34,378 nt of DNA from Candidatus Nanopelagicales bacterium (GTDB lineage: Bacteria; Actinomycetota; Actinomycetes; S36-B12; CAIYMF01): positions 1-34,378 of the forward strand of contig JANXWJ010000117.1 of assembly GCA_025351185.1 (NCBI GenBank), in the 5' to 3' direction. A program made the position numbers and the translations under genes. The notes under the pieces are model-generated. The model had not been told where the DNA came from, did not search any database, and was given only the letters and a program-made list of their open reading frames with translations. Shown one piece after another: positions 15,339 through 26,279 of this stretch (its first letter is position 1; the number at the start of each line of letters is the position of its first letter).

Positions 15339-17429
15339 ATGTCGGATGAGTCCTACCCCAGCCACAGCGCACGCACGCGTCACTTCACTGCGGGAGCGCC
15401 GCGCAGCTTCACCCTGTCACCTGACGGTGCTCGCGCGTTGTTCGTGCGGTCGGCGTCAGGCACCGACGCTGTCGGTCGACTGTGGGAGGTCGACGCGATC
15501 ACCGGCGCCGAGCGCCTCGTCGCCGACCCGACCGCTCTGCACGCGGGGCCAGAATCGCTCTCGCCAGAGGAGCGAGCCCGCCGCGAGCGCATGCGCGAGG
15601 GCAACTCCGGCATCGTCGGCTATGCCACGGACCGTGCCGTGAGCCGGGCCGTTTTCGCCCTGTCGGGCGGGCTCTACGCCGTCGACCTCGATGGTTCCGG
15701 CGGCGTGCGCGCGCTCGACGTCCCCGGGCCGGTGATCGACCCTCGGCTCTCGCCCGACGGCGCACACATCGCGTACGTCTCTGGCCGATCGCTGCGGCTG
15801 GTCGCCGTCGACGGCAGCTCCGACCGTGCACTCGCGGAGCCGACGTCGGATGACTCGAGCGCCGGCCTCGTCGACTTCATCGCAGCAGAAGAGCTCGACC
15901 GTCAGCGAGGCTTCTGGTGGTCACCTGACTCCGACGCCGTCCTCGTCGAGCGGGTCGACGAGTCGGGTGTGCAGGAGTGGTGGATCGCCGATCCGGTGCA
16001 CCCGGAGCAGGCGCCCTACCGCCATCGCTATCCCGCAGCCGGCACCGCAAATGCGTTGGTGTCACTGGAGATAGCGCGACTCGACGGATCCGTCACGCTG
16101 GTGCCGTGGGACGTGGCGACCTATCCCTACCTCGTCGACGTGTCGTGGACGAGCAACGGCGACCCGCTGGTCGTGGTCACGACACGCGATCAGCGTGAGC
16201 AGGTCGTGCTCGCGATCGACACCGCGACCGGAGCATCCCGCACCGTCGCGACGATCACCGATGACGCCTGGGTCGACGCCTGGCCAGGCGCCACCCAGTG
16301 GGCACCCGACGGTCGACTCCTCACCCTGCGAGCCGACCGCGTCACCGACACCTACCGCCTCCACCTCGGCGACGACTGGCTGACGCCTGCTGGTCTCCAG
16401 GTGCGCGGTGTCGTCGAGGTCGACGACACCGGCGTGGTCGCGTCCTTCGCCCCGCGACCGACTGTGGCATCCGTCGCGCACGTCGGGTGGGACTCCACCA
16501 TGCGCGCAGTCACCCCCGAGTCGGGCTGGAACGTCGCGCGCGTCGCCGGCGCCACCGACCTCGTCATCCGGCGCACCCTCGAGTCGATGTCACCGGTGTA
16601 CGAGCTGCACACGTCGGCGGGCACGACCCTCGTCACGAGCCACGCGGAGACTCCGCACGCGCTGCCCGTCGTCACGATGCTCGAGGCGGGTGAGCGAGGT
16701 CTGCGCACGGCGGTGCTGTTCCCAACCGGCCACCGGACGGGGTCGCGTCGCCTCCCGGTCGTGCTGAGCCCCTACGGCGGCCCGCACGGTGCTCTCGTCG
16801 CCGAGATGCTCGGTGCGTACGGCGAAGACCAGTGGATCGCCGACCAAGGGTTCTGCGTCGTCATCGCTGACGGCCGAGGCACACCCGGTCGCGGGCCCGG
16901 CTGGGACCGCACCGTGCTCCACGACCTCGCGACGCCGGCGCTCGAGGATCAGGTCGCCGCGATCGAGGCGGTCGCGGTCGCCTATCCCGACGATGTCGAC
17001 GCCACCCGGGTCGGCATCCGCGGCTGGTCGTTCGGCGGCTACCTCGCGGCACTCGCCGTGCTCCGCCGCCCGGACGTCTTCCACGCTGCCGTGGCCGGCG
17101 CACCCGTCACGGACTGGCGGCTCTACGACACGGCCTACACCGAGCGCTATCTCGGCGATCCGACCGAGAATGCCGCGGTGTACGACGCGTCGTCATTGCT
17201 GCCGCTGGCAGCAGGCCTCACCCGACCGCTGCTCATCATCCACGGCCTCACCGACGACAACGTCGTCGTCGCCCACACCCTGCGCCTCAGCGGTGCCCTC
17301 ACGGTGGCGGGTCGCCCCCACCAGGTGCTCCCCCTCTCAGGAGTCACCCACATGACCCCTCAGGAAGAAGTGGCCGAGAACCGCCTCATCCTCGAGCTCA
17401 CCTTCCTCACCCAAGCCCTCAACGCCTGA
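15339..17429 (+). CDS. S9 family (prolyl oligopeptidase/DPP IV-type) serine peptidase
   Basis: A 696-residue, probably cytosolic peptidase, with no signal peptide. The N-terminal half (about residues 20-440) is the DPP IV-type beta-propeller, seen as repeated [21 protein letters not shown] and [10 protein letters not shown] blades. The C-terminal alpha/beta hydrolase domain has the nucleophile Ser564 in GWSFGGYLA, Asp639 in HGLTDDNV and His671 in SGVTHM, giving a full triad. Members cleave short peptides after proline or alanine. The segment [17 protein letters not shown] is typical of the DPP IV branch, whose paired Glu residues hold the substrate N terminus. The ATG at 15339 is preferred although the frame is open far upstream, because the upstream part is antisense to mshB. 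The gene may act with the convergent peptide importer. Confidence 0.92.
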   Translation: MSDESYPSHSARTRHFTAGAPRSFTLSPDGARALFVRSASGTDAVGRLWEVDAITGAERLVADPTALHAGPESLSPEERARRERMREGNSGIVGYATDRAVSRAVFALSGGLYAVDLDGSGGVRALDVPGPVIDPRLSPDGAHIAYVSGRSLRLVAVDGSSDRALAEPTSDDSSAGLVDFIAAEELDRQRGFWWSPDSDAVLVERVDESGVQEWWIADPVHPEQAPYRHRYPAAGTANALVSLEIARLDGSVTLVPWDVATYPYLVDVSWTSNGDPLVVVTTRDQREQVVLAIDTATGASRTVATITDDAWVDAWPGATQWAPDGRLLTLRADRVTDTYRLHLGDDWLTPAGLQVRGVVEVDDTGVVASFAPRPTVASVAHVGWDSTMRAVTPESGWNVARVAGATDLVIRRTLESMSPVYELHTSAGTTLVTSHAETPHALPVVTMLEAGERGLRTAVLFPTGHRTGSRRLPVVLSPYGGPHGALVAEMLGAYGEDQWIADQGFCVVIADGRGTPGRGPGWDRTVLHDLATPALEDQVAAIEAVAVAYPDDVDATRVGIRGWSFGGYLAALAVLRRPDVFHAAVAGAPVTDWRLYDTAYTERYLGDPTENAAVYDASSLLPLAAGLTRPLLIIHGLTDDNVVVAHTLRLSGALTVAGRPHQVLPLSGVTHMTPQEEVAENRLILELTFLTQALNA

Positions 17430-17450
17430 CCCCAGTCGCCCCCCAACCAC

Positions 17451-17506
17451 CCCGTTGATGTGTAACCACAACCGCCTATGGCTCGTCCTGGCTACACATC
17501 AACGGG
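17451..17506 (-). terminator. Long-stem terminator between convergent genes
   Basis: Perfect 14-bp arms CCCGTTGATGTGTA and TACACATCAACGGG are followed inward by one mismatch and three more pairs, with a spacer of about 20 bases. In minus-strand RNA the mismatch becomes a G-U pair, giving a continuous 18-bp stem. It starts 25 bases after the ATPase gene's stop (minus strand) and 21 bases after the S9 peptidase stop (plus strand), so it may serve both. There is no T-run. Confidence 0.7.
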
Positions 17507-17530
17507 TTCGCGCGTGGGGCCGGCAGCAGG

Positions 17531-18681
17531 CTAGCTCTCCAGCGTCTCGTGGTGCGTCGGCTCGATGTGCTGGGTGGCGGTCTGGGCGCCCATCTCGCTG
17601 GCGACGCGCAGGACCTTCGGCGGGTTGACCTCGTCGGGGAGCTGCGGACGTACCTGACCGTCGGACGGGCCGACGACCGAGCCGATGACGACCTCGACCG
17701 GGAAGTGGCACGCGACCTGGTGTCCCGGGCGCAGCTCGCGCAGCTCGGGCTTCTCGGCCGAGCAGCGCTCCTGCGCCTTCCAGCAACGGGTGTGGAAGAC
17801 GCACCCGGTCGGCGGGTTGATCGGGCTGGGCAGGTCACCCTGCAGCAGGATCCGCTCGCGCTTGCTCGATGCTCCGGGGTCGGGCACCGGCACGGCCGAC
17901 AGGAGCGCGTGGGTGTAGGGGTGCAGCGGCTGCTCGTAGAGGGAGTCGCGGTCGGTGAGCTCCATGATGTGACCGAGATACATCACGGCGACGCGGTCGG
18001 AGATGTGGCGTACGACGGAGAGGTCGTGCGCGACGAAGACGTAGGCGATCCCGAACTCGTCCTGGATGTCCTCGAGCAGGTTGATGACCTGAGCCTGGAT
18101 CGAGACGTCGAGCGCTGAGACCGGCTCGTCGCAGACGATGAGCTTGGGGCGCAGCGCGATCGCTCGCGCGATACCGATGCGCTGCCGCTGCCCGCCGGAG
18201 AACTCGTTGGGATAGCGGTTGTAGTGCTCGGGGTTGAGCCCCACACGCTCCATGAGGTTCTGCACCTCGGCCTTGACGCCGCCCTTGGGCTCCACGCCCT
18301 GCACGCTGAACGGCGCGGAGATGATCGTGCCGACCGGGTGGCGAGGGTTGAGCGAGTTGTACGGGTCCTGGAAGATCATCTGCGCTTCGCGCCGAAAGGG
18401 CACGAGCTCCTTGCGGCTCAGCTTCGTGATGTCCTCACCGGCGAGCTCGACCTTGCCCGCGGTCGGCGACAGCAGCCGCAACATCGACCGGGCTGCGGTG
18501 GACTTGCCGCAGCCGGACTCGCCGACGAGACCGAGGGTCTCGCCCGCTGCGACCTGCAGGTCGATGCCGTCGACGGCGCGGACCTGGCCCACGACCTTCT
18601 TGAAGATCGCACCCGAGGTGATCGGGAAGTGCTGCTTGAGCCCGGTCACCCGCAGGACGGGCTCGGCACCGGCGGTCGTCG

Positions 18682-18685
<4 letters not shown>
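17531..18685 (-). CDS. Peptide ABC transporter ATP-binding protein (DppF/OppF type)
   Basis: A 384-residue cytosolic ATPase that powers the importer together with the preceding D-type ATPase. Walker A is GESGCGKST (residues 55-63), Q-loop in MIFQDPYNSLNPR, signature FSGGQRQRIG (162-171), Walker B LIVCDEP (182-188) and the H-loop in VAHDLSVVRHI. After the ATPase core an oligo_HPY extension contains CVFHTRC and further cysteines, the set seen in many oligopeptide/dipeptide ATPases. The ATG at 18685 overlaps the upstream stop as ATGA and has AGGAGG eight bases upstream. It is the last gene of the operon, followed by the long-stem terminator. Confidence 0.93.
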
Positions 18686-19739
<1,054 letters not shown>

Positions 19740-19743
<4 letters not shown>

Positions 19744-20729
19744 ACCAGCCTCACCCGCGGGTCGATGACGGCGTAGAGCAGGTCGACGATCAGGTTGGCG
19801 ACGATGATGAAGGTCGCGGTGACCAGCGTGATCCCCACGGTGAGAGGAAGATCGGCGTCGACCACGGAGTTGACGGCCAGGCTGCCGATTCCCGGGAGGC
19901 TGTAGATGCGCTCGGTGATGATCGCACCGCCGAGCAGGCCGGCGAGGTCGAGCCCCGCTGCCGTCACGATCGGGGTGAGGCCAGCGCGGAGACCGTGGCG
20001 ACGGATGACGATGCGCTCGCGCAGGCCCTTGGCCCGTGCGGTGCGGATGTAGTCCTCGCCGAGGGTGTCGAGCATCTGGTTGCGCGTGAGCCGCATATAG
20101 AAGGCGGCGTAGAGGAACGCCAGGACGATCCAGGGCAGCAGCATGGTCTGGAAGAACTGCAGTGGATTCTCGAACGGCGAGACGTAGTCCGGGTAGGGCA
20201 GCAGCTGCCACTTGAGGATCACGAAGAAGAGCAGCACGAGGCCGATGAAGAACGACGGGAGCGAGTAGCCCACGAGCGAGACGCCCATGACGAGCTTGTC
20301 CTGCCACTTGCCCCGGCGCAGGGCTGAGTAGATGCCGAGCGAGACGCCGCTCGTGATCCAGAGGATGAAGGCACCGATCGCCAGCCAGAAGGTGGCCGGG
20401 AAGCCCTCCTTGATGAGGACCGTGACCTGCTCACCGCGCTTGAAGGAATAGCCCAGGCACGGCGCGTCGCAGGAATAGGTCGCGGTGCCGGAGCCGAAGG
20501 TGCGGCCGACGAAGATGCCCTTGAGGTAGACCCAGTACTGCTCCCACACGGGCAGGTCCAACCCCAGGTTGTGCCGGTTGGCTGCGACCACCTCGGGGGT
20601 GCAGGCCTTGCCACAGGTGAGCCGAGCCGGATCGGTGGGCAGCACGCTGAACAGCAGGAACACGACGAGGGTGAGCAGCAGCAGCATCAGCACCATGCTG
20701 AGCACCCGCCGCACGATGTACCCGGTCAC
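19740..20729 (-). CDS. Peptide ABC transporter permease (DppB/OppB type)
   Basis: A 329-residue inner permease of the BPD_transp_1 family. The N terminus MTGYIVRRVLSMVLML and first helix are typical of DppB/OppB, and about six helices in all can be seen. The EAA-type loop lies in ARAKGLRERIVIRRHGLRAGL, which contacts the ATPase. The long loop after helix 1 is unusual in carrying two Cys pairs (CGKAC and CDAPC), on the outer face where a disulfide could form. The GTG at 20729 is the start, with GGAAGG about 11 bases upstream. The gene overlaps the D-type ATPase by ATGA. Confidence 0.93.
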
Positions 20730-20826
20730 GGGCGCACGCCTTCCATGTCACTCGAGATCCGGATCGCAGAACGGTCGGAGAGCGACCGTGGCGCGCCGGG
20801 CCGGGATCGGCCCAGAGGACGAGACC

Positions 20827-20867
20827 AGGTCCGGGGGCGGGGTGGGTCTCACCCCGCCCCCGGACCT
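20827..20867 (-). terminator. Very strong hairpin right after the binding-protein gene
   Basis: AGGTCCGGGGGCGGGGTG and its exact complement form an 18-bp perfect stem with a five-base loop. It starts five bases after the lipoprotein stop codon and lies within the 143-base gap before the B permease gene. This is the usual place for a structure that partly ends transcription, or protects the upstream message from decay, giving more binding protein than permease. Confidence 0.75.
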
Positions 20868-20872
20868 CTAGA

Positions 20873-22615
20873 TCACGACGTCTTGACGTACATGTCTCCG
20901 TACGGCCACGAACCATAGGCCGGCCAGAGGTACGCGTTGCCGATCTTCGAGCCGGGGAGGCGCTGGTCACGACCGAAGCGGGTCGGGATCGCGTACACCT
21001 GCTCGGCTGCCTTCTTGTTCAGTGCCTGCCAGGCGAGAGCCTGCTTCGCGCGGTCGAGCTCCACCTTGGCGGCGTCAGACGCCTTCGTGAACTCCGGGTC
21101 GTCAACCTGCGAGAGGTTGAAGCCACCGGCCTTGGTGAACAGCTCGGGGATGACCGTCGAGGCGTTGGGCCAGTCCGGGCCCCAACCCGAGTTGATGAGC
21201 TCGTGCGCCTTCTGCGGGTCGAACACGATGCCGTAGTACTGGCCCGCCTCGATCGGGTTGGGCTTCACGGTGATGCCGGCCTTGGCCTCGGACGCCGCGA
21301 TGATCGAGGCGGCCTTCTCGTTGGTCGGCGTGTTCGGGTAGTCGAACGTGATGGTGGGCGCGGGCTGGCCCGAGTCGGTGATCAGCTGCTTGGCGTACTC
21401 CGGGTCACCCGTTGCCGGGATCGTCTTGCCGAGCAGACCGTCCCACAGGGTCGTGGGTGCGAAGTCGACGCCGATGTTGGGCTTGATCACACCGTCGGCG
21501 AAGTCACCGGCGTAAGCGCCACCGGCGTTGGTGCGCAGCGCGTCACGGTCAAGAGCCACAGCGATCGCCTGGCGGATCTTGAGGTTCGGCACCTTCTTGA
21601 CGTTGACCGCGAGATAGCGGACATAGGGGTCGAACTCGTTGGTGCGACGGTCGGCGAACTTCGGGTCGTTGAACACGATCGGAAGCGATGCCGGCGTCAG
21701 ACCGGTCGAGATCGCGGTCTGGTCGGCAGACGCTCCGGCGATCAGGCGCTGGTCGACGACGGACGAGTCGAGGCCGAAGTTGACCTCCCACGAGTCCGGG
21801 TAGGCGTGACGGTAGGGGTCGGACTCCTGCGTCCACTTGTCGTTGCGGACGAGGACCATCGAGCCGCCCTTGCCCTTCTTGTACGACTGGATCTTGTACG
21901 GGCCGGACGAGATGGGGCTGGCGTCGTACTTCTCGCCGGTGTCCTTGGCCGCCGGAACGGGGGCGAAGGCCGACAGGGTCGTCGTGTAGTTGAAGTCCGG
22001 CACCGGACGGATCAGGCGGAACGTGATCGTCTTGCCGTCGGCCGAGCAGGTGACGGCCTTGTCGAACAGCGCCTGACCGGTCTTCTTGTACGGACCCTTG
22101 TAAGCAGAGCCGCCCGCGGGGTCAGCCGGGATGTCGAGCATCGACACCGCGTACTGCGGGCCGCCGGTGATGATGTCGGTCGCGAAGGTGCGCGAGACGC
22201 CGTAGGCGATGTCGGCGCACTTGATCGCGTCACCGGTCTCGAAGGTGGCCCCGTCGCGAAGTGTGAACGACCACGTCTTGCCGCCATCGGCCACCGTGCC
22301 GGTGTCGGTCGCCAGGTCGGGAACGACGGAGGTGCCCTCTGCCGGGTCGTGCGAGAACTTGTACGCGGTCAGGGTGCGGAAGATGGTGCCGCTGAAGAAC
22401 GCGAGGTCCTCACCCGTGTAGACCCGCTGCGGGTCCACCTTGTCGAACTGCTCGCCGATCTCAAGGTAGGTGATCTTTCCACCCTTGGTCGGGGTTCCGC
22501 CGGGGGCCCCGGACGTGCTCGGGCTGGTGCTGCTGCTACCGCCGCAGGCCGAGAGCGCGAGCGCTCCCACTGCGACGACCACGGCGGCACGGATGGCCGG
22601 CCTGGCTTTGCCCAT
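20873..22615 (-). CDS. Peptide-binding lipoprotein of the ABC importer (SBP_bac_5 family)
   Basis: A 580-residue secreted lipoprotein that captures the substrate outside the membrane. The signal peptide (residues 1-23) ends in the lipobox LSAC, with Cys24 as the lipid-bearing residue, followed by a flexible Ser/Gly/Thr linker. The SBP_bac_5 fold is seen from about residue 45, with the QAIAVALDRDALRTNAGGAY segment typical of DppA/OppA-like proteins and WGPDWPNAST near the end. Family members bind di- or oligopeptides, nickel complexes or heme; the exact substrate is not readable. The ATG at 22615 has AGGAGGAG a few bases upstream. The gene is flanked by strong hairpins and sits between the two permease genes. 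Confidence 0.93.
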   Translation of the reverse strand: MGKARPAIRAAVVVAVGALALSACGGSSSTSPSTSGAPGGTPTKGGKITYLEIGEQFDKVDPQRVYTGEDLAFFSGTIFRTLTAYKFSHDPAEGTSVVPDLATDTGTVADGGKTWSFTLRDGATFETGDAIKCADIAYGVSRTFATDIITGGPQYAVSMLDIPADPAGGSAYKGPYKKTGQALFDKAVTCSADGKTITFRLIRPVPDFNYTTTLSAFAPVPAAKDTGEKYDASPISSGPYKIQSYKKGKGGSMVLVRNDKWTQESDPYRHAYPDSWEVNFGLDSSVVDQRLIAGASADQTAISTGLTPASLPIVFNDPKFADRRTNEFDPYVRYLAVNVKKVPNLKIRQAIAVALDRDALRTNAGGAYAGDFADGVIKPNIGVDFAPTTLWDGLLGKTIPATGDPEYAKQLITDSGQPAPTITFDYPNTPTNEKAASIIAASEAKAGITVKPNPIEAGQYYGIVFDPQKAHELINSGWGPDWPNASTVIPELFTKAGGFNLSQVDDPEFTKASDAAKVELDRAKQALAWQALNKKAAEQVYAIPTRFGRDQRLPGSKIGNAYLWPAYGSWPYGDMYVKTS

Positions 22616-22663
22616 TTCTCCTCCTGGTTGTCTGCCGAGGCTCTGTCCTCGACTTGTCACCCA

Positions 22664-22702
22664 CGCGAAGGGGGCGCGGGGTCGCCCCGCCCCGTGCGCG
22701 CG
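22664..22702 (-). terminator. Bulged GC hairpin between the C permease and binding-protein genes
   Basis: A stem of GGGGCGCGGGG against CCCCGCCCC around a TCG loop, with one bulged base, is flanked by an outer CGCG/CGCG pairing. It lies 25 bases after the C permease stop and about 50 bases before the lipoprotein ATG. It may lower read-through or protect the downstream message, but GC-rich sequence forms such stems easily. Confidence 0.45.
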
Positions 22703-22727
22703 GGAATCTGTGGTGGTCCTCATCGAC

Positions 22728-23744
22728 TCAGACCCGTCCGGCCCGAGGGTCGAGGGCATCGCGCACGGAGTCACCGACGAGGTTGAAGGTGACGACGAGG
22801 ATCGCGAGCAGCGTGCCGGGGATGAGGAGGTAGGACGGGATGATGCTCATGTAGGTCACCGAGTCGGCCAGCGTGGCACCGAAGCTGGGCGTCGGCGGGA
22901 GCAGGCCGACGCCGAGGAACGACAGGGCTGCCTCGGTCGCGATATAGGTCGGCAGGGTCAGGGTCGCGTAGATCATGATCGGCGCCCACAGGTTGGGCAG
23001 GATCTCCGTGAACAGGATCCGACGGGTGCCCGATCCCATGGCCACAGATGCCTCGACGAACTCGCGCTCGCGGATGCTCAGCACCTGACCGCGCACGATG
23101 CGAGCGAGATAGGGCCAGCCGAAGATGCTCAACACCAGGATCAGATACGTGATGCGTGCGGGGTTGCCCTCGGGCACGCCCATCGCCTCGAGGCGCTGGG
23201 TCAGCACACCGGAGAGCGCCAGGATGATGAGCAGCTGCGGGAAGGCCAGGATCAGGTCCATGAAGCGGCCGATGAGGTTGTCGGTGCGTCCGCCGACGTA
23301 GCCCGACACGATCCCGAACAGCGTCCCGAGCAGCACCGTGACCGTGGTGGCGGAGAACGCGATGAGCAGCGAGATCCGCAGGCCGTAGAGCATGCGCGCG
23401 AACAGGTCGCGGCCGGTGCCCGGCTCCACACCGAACGGGTGCTCGCGGGAGATGCCGCAGAAGAAGCCGGAGCTGGGGAGACCGCAGCCCAGCGGGACGC
23501 CGCCGTTCTCCTTGTCGAGCGCGTCCGGGTTGAGGCTGTACGGGTCGACGCTCATGACGTTGGTGATCACGGGTGCGAGCAGCGCGCAGAGCAGCAGGAA
23601 GATGAGGATCCCGAGGGCCCACATGCCGACCTTGTCGCGGCGGAACCGCCCCCAGGCGATCGCGGACAACGATCGTCCCTGGATCTCCTCGGGCACAGCA
23701 CTCTCGGTGGGAACCGAGGGCTCGGTGTCGACGGCAGTTGCCAT
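22728..23744 (-). CDS. Peptide ABC transporter permease (DppC/OppC type)
   Basis: A 338-residue permease of the BPD_transp_1 family and first gene of the importer operon. The cytosolic N terminus has RSLSAIAWGRFRRDKVGMWAL, matching the OppC_N segment. After the first helix, an outer loop holds GCGLPSSGFFCGISREHPFG with two cysteines, then the GTDxxGRD-like stretch. The EAA loop is REREFVEASVAMGSGTRRILFTEILPN. About six helices. Placement of the C permease gene ahead of the lipoprotein and B permease is unlike the common A-B-C-D-F order. The ATG at 23744 has only a weak ribosome site. Confidence 0.93.
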   Translation of the reverse strand: MATAVDTEPSVPTESAVPEEIQGRSLSAIAWGRFRRDKVGMWALGILIFLLLCALLAPVITNVMSVDPYSLNPDALDKENGGVPLGCGLPSSGFFCGISREHPFGVEPGTGRDLFARMLYGLRISLLIAFSATTVTVLLGTLFGIVSGYVGGRTDNLIGRFMDLILAFPQLLIILALSGVLTQRLEAMGVPEGNPARITYLILVLSIFGWPYLARIVRGQVLSIREREFVEASVAMGSGTRRILFTEILPNLWAPIMIYATLTLPTYIATEAALSFLGVGLLPPTPSFGATLADSVTYMSIIPSYLLIPGTLLAILVVTFNLVGDSVRDALDPRAGRV

Positions 23745-24207
23745 GGAGAGCGCGGTGCCTTCCTGTCCGAATCCCGGAGATCTTGCTGCCGCGACGGGGG
23801 CCGACGACAGATCAACCTAGTGAGGACACGTGGTACCCCCCACACCTAAGACTCGCGAAACCTACGTCATCAAGGGGGGTGGGTGAAGCACCACCCCTCC
23901 CCGTGACCGGATCGTGATCGCTCCAGGTCGAATCGGGACCTTTCCGACACCTGCCAGATCCCTGGCCGTAACGCACGACCTGCGCAGACACCGCTATCTC
24001 CGTCGGAGGCCCGACGCGCGTCGTCCACGCAGGTCAGCCGCCCTATCGTCCGATGATCGGACTGATAGAGCGGCTGTACACCTGTATCCGAACGGTGGGC
24101 TGAGATGCAGCGGCGCTTCGTTCTCCCTGACGCTGCCGATGGACACGCGAGGAACGCCACCGCCGCGCGTGTCGCGGCCCTCCGCGCTCACTGACCTACG
24201 ACGGGAG
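23745..24207. other. Intergenic region upstream of the importer operon, downstream of typA
   Basis: No credible gene was seen; the open frames here lack homology-like features. It should hold the importer promoter and the typA terminator. A bulged hairpin of GGGGTGGGTG against CACCACCCC lies at 23876-23897, and a near-palindrome lies at 24044-24067. No clear -10/-35 pair can be assigned. Confidence 0.6.
24044..24067. promoter_or_regulatory. Palindromic operator-like site upstream of the importer operon
   Basis: GTCCGAT-G-ATCGGAC is a perfect 7-bp dyad with a one-base centre at 24048-24062. It extends outward through CTATC and GATAG with one extra base on the right side, giving 12 paired positions. 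It is 300 bases before the first importer gene. It could be an operator or a hairpin; the regulator is unknown. Confidence 0.4.
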
Positions 24208-26100
24208 TCAGTTGCCCTTCTTGGCACGTGCCGCCGAACGGCCGCGCTCGGTCTGGTCGAGCACCACCTTGCGGATGCGCACGGTGGCCGGGGTGACCTC
24301 CATGCACTCGTCCTCGCGGCAGAACTCCAGCGCCTGCTCCATCGACATCTGCTTGTGCGGGATGAGTGGCACGAGGACGTCGGAGGACGACTGGCGCATG
24401 TTGGTGAGCTTCTTCTCCTTGGTCGGGTTGACGTCCATGTCGTCGGCCCGGGAGTTCTCACCGACGATCATTCCTTCATAGACCTCGGTGCCGGGGCCGA
24501 CGAACAGCGTCCCGCGCTCCTGGAGGTTCGACAGCGCGAAGCCGGTCGTCGGGCCGCGGCGGTCGGCCACGAGCGAGCCCGTCGGACGCGTGCGCAGCTC
24601 GCCGTGCCAGGCCTCGTACTTGTGGAAGACGTGGTGCAGCAGGCCGGTGCCACGTGTCTCGGTGAGGAACTCGGTGCGGAACCCGATGAGGCCGCGGGCG
24701 GGCACGACGTATTCCATCCGCACCCAGCCGGTGCCATGGTTGACCATCTGCTCCATACGGCCCTTGCGCAGCGCCATGAGCTGGGTCACGACGCCGAGGT
24801 AGTCCTCGGGGATGTCGACGGTGAGGTGCTCCATCGGCTCGTGCACCTTGCCATCGACGATCCGCGTGACGACCTGCGGCTTGCCGACGGTGAGCTCGAA
24901 GCCCTCGCGGCGCATGATCTCGACGAGGATCGCTAGCTGCAGCTCGCCGCGGCCCTGGACCTCCCACGTGTCGGGGCGCTCGGTGGGCAGCATGCGGATG
25001 GAGACGTTGCCGACGAGCTCGGCCTCGAGCCGGTTCTTGACCAGCCGCGCAGTGAGCTTCGATCCGCTCTGGCCGGCCAGCGGCGAGGTGTTGATACCGA
25101 TCGTCATCGAGATCGACGGCTCGTCGACAGTGATGAGCGGCAGCGGTCGCGGGTCCTCGGGGTCGGCGAGGGTCTCACCGATCGTGATCTCGGGAATGCC
25201 TGCGATTGCAACGATCTCGCCAGGTCCGGCCGACTCGGCCGGCACCCGCTCGAGCGCGTGGGTCACGAGCAGCTCGGCGATCTTGGCGCGCTCGATCGTG
25301 CCGTCGTGACGGCACCACGCGACCTGCTGACCCTTGCGCAGCGTGCCGTTGTGCACGCGGCAGAGGGCAAGGCGGCCGAGGTAGGGCGAGGAGTCGAGGT
25401 TGGTCACGTGCGCCTGCAGCGGCGCATCGGGGTCGTACGACGGCGCCGGGACGGTCTCGAGCAGCGTCTGGAACAGCGGCACGAGGTTGTCGGCGTCGGG
25501 CATGCCGCCGTCGTCCGGACGGTTGCGCGAGGCGCGACCGGCCTTCGCCGAGGCGTAGACCACGGGGAAGTCGATCTGCTCGGCCGTGGCGTCGAGGTCG
25601 AAGAAGAGCTCGTAGGTCTCGTCGACGACCTCGGCGATGCGGGCGTCCGGACGGTCGACCTTGTTGATGAGCAGGATCACGGGGAGGTTCTTCTGCAGCG
25701 CCTTGCGCAGGACGAAGCGGGTCTGGGGCAGCGGACCTTCGCTCGCATCGACGAGCAGGAGCACTGCGTCGACCATCTCGAGGCCGCGCTCCACCTCACC
25801 GCCGAAGTCGGCGTGTCCGGGGGTGTCGATGATGTTGAACTGCACGCCGCCCTCGGGTGCACCCTCACCGACGTAGCGCACGGTGGTGTTCTTCGCGAGA
25901 ATCGTGATGCCCTTCTCGCGCTCGAGGTCCATGGAGTCCATGACCCGCTCCTTGACCGACCCCTCGTCGGCCTGGTGCGAGGTGAACGCCCCGGACTGCC
26001 ACAGCATGGCGTCGACGAGCGTGGTCTTGCCGTGGTCGACGTGCGCGATGATCGCGACGTTGCGCAGGTCGTGACGAACGGCTGAGCCGTGGGCAGGCAT
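24208..26100 (-). CDS. typA: Translational GTPase TypA/BipA
   Basis: A 630-residue ribosome-binding GTPase of the EF-G-like family, needed for ribosome assembly and stress or cold growth in other bacteria. G1 is AHVDHGKTT (residues 19-27), G2 lies in EREKGITI, G3 is DTPGH and G4 is NKVD, all intact. The EF-Tu-like domain II and the EF-G-like domains III and V follow, then the TypA-specific C-terminal domain with [22 protein letters not shown]-type conserved residues. Length is slightly above the usual 610 because of a short N terminus and a basic C-terminal tail. The ATG at 26100 has GAGG about six bases upstream. It is downstream of the Nudix-AlaX gene on the same strand, with a strong terminator between them, so it likely has its own promoter. 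Confidence 0.96.
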   Translation of the reverse strand: MPAHGSAVRHDLRNVAIIAHVDHGKTTLVDAMLWQSGAFTSHQADEGSVKERVMDSMDLEREKGITILAKNTTVRYVGEGAPEGGVQFNIIDTPGHADFGGEVERGLEMVDAVLLLVDASEGPLPQTRFVLRKALQKNLPVILLINKVDRPDARIAEVVDETYELFFDLDATAEQIDFPVVYASAKAGRASRNRPDDGGMPDADNLVPLFQTLLETVPAPSYDPDAPLQAHVTNLDSSPYLGRLALCRVHNGTLRKGQQVAWCRHDGTIERAKIAELLVTHALERVPAESAGPGEIVAIAGIPEITIGETLADPEDPRPLPLITVDEPSISMTIGINTSPLAGQSGSKLTARLVKNRLEAELVGNVSIRMLPTERPDTWEVQGRGELQLAILVEIMRREGFELTVGKPQVVTRIVDGKVHEPMEHLTVDIPEDYLGVVTQLMALRKGRMEQMVNHGTGWVRMEYVVPARGLIGFRTEFLTETRGTGLLHHVFHKYEAWHGELRTRPTGSLVADRRGPTTGFALSNLQERGTLFVGPGTEVYEGMIVGENSRADDMDVNPTKEKKLTNMRQSSSDVLVPLIPHKQMSMEQALEFCREDECMEVTPATVRIRKVVLDQTERGRSAARAKKGN

Positions 26101-26186
26101 GAGGAACCTCGGGTTCGAGAACGGGGAGTCCCCTGAGTCTACCGGCGTACGCCCCCGCCCCCGACCGTTCGCTGGGCCACCACCCC

Positions 26187-26251
26187 CCGCTCAGACTGAT
26201 CATCCGGTCGTTTCCAGGGCCGGGAAGCAGCCGCACGATCAGTCTGAGCGG
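26187..26251 (-). terminator. Long-stem terminator after the Nudix-AlaX gene
   Basis: Perfect 15-bp arms CCGCTCAGACTGATC and GATCAGTCTGAGCGG are separated by 35 bases that can fold further (TTCC with GGAA). The next inward position is a mismatch that becomes G-U in minus-strand RNA, then one more pair. It begins 28 bases after the stop at 26280. There is no T-run. Confidence 0.7.
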
Positions 26252-26279
26252 CCGGGATACGCCGCGGGAGTGGGACGCG

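Noticed and set aside
21203-22786. A 527-codon plus-strand frame opposite the binding lipoprotein gene.
   Set aside because: Antisense to a well-supported gene and lacking any recognisable pattern.
23870-24160. A 96-codon minus-strand frame between typA and the importer operon.
   Set aside because: No ribosome site, no hydrophobic or domain pattern, and an amino acid make-up unlike neighbouring proteins.
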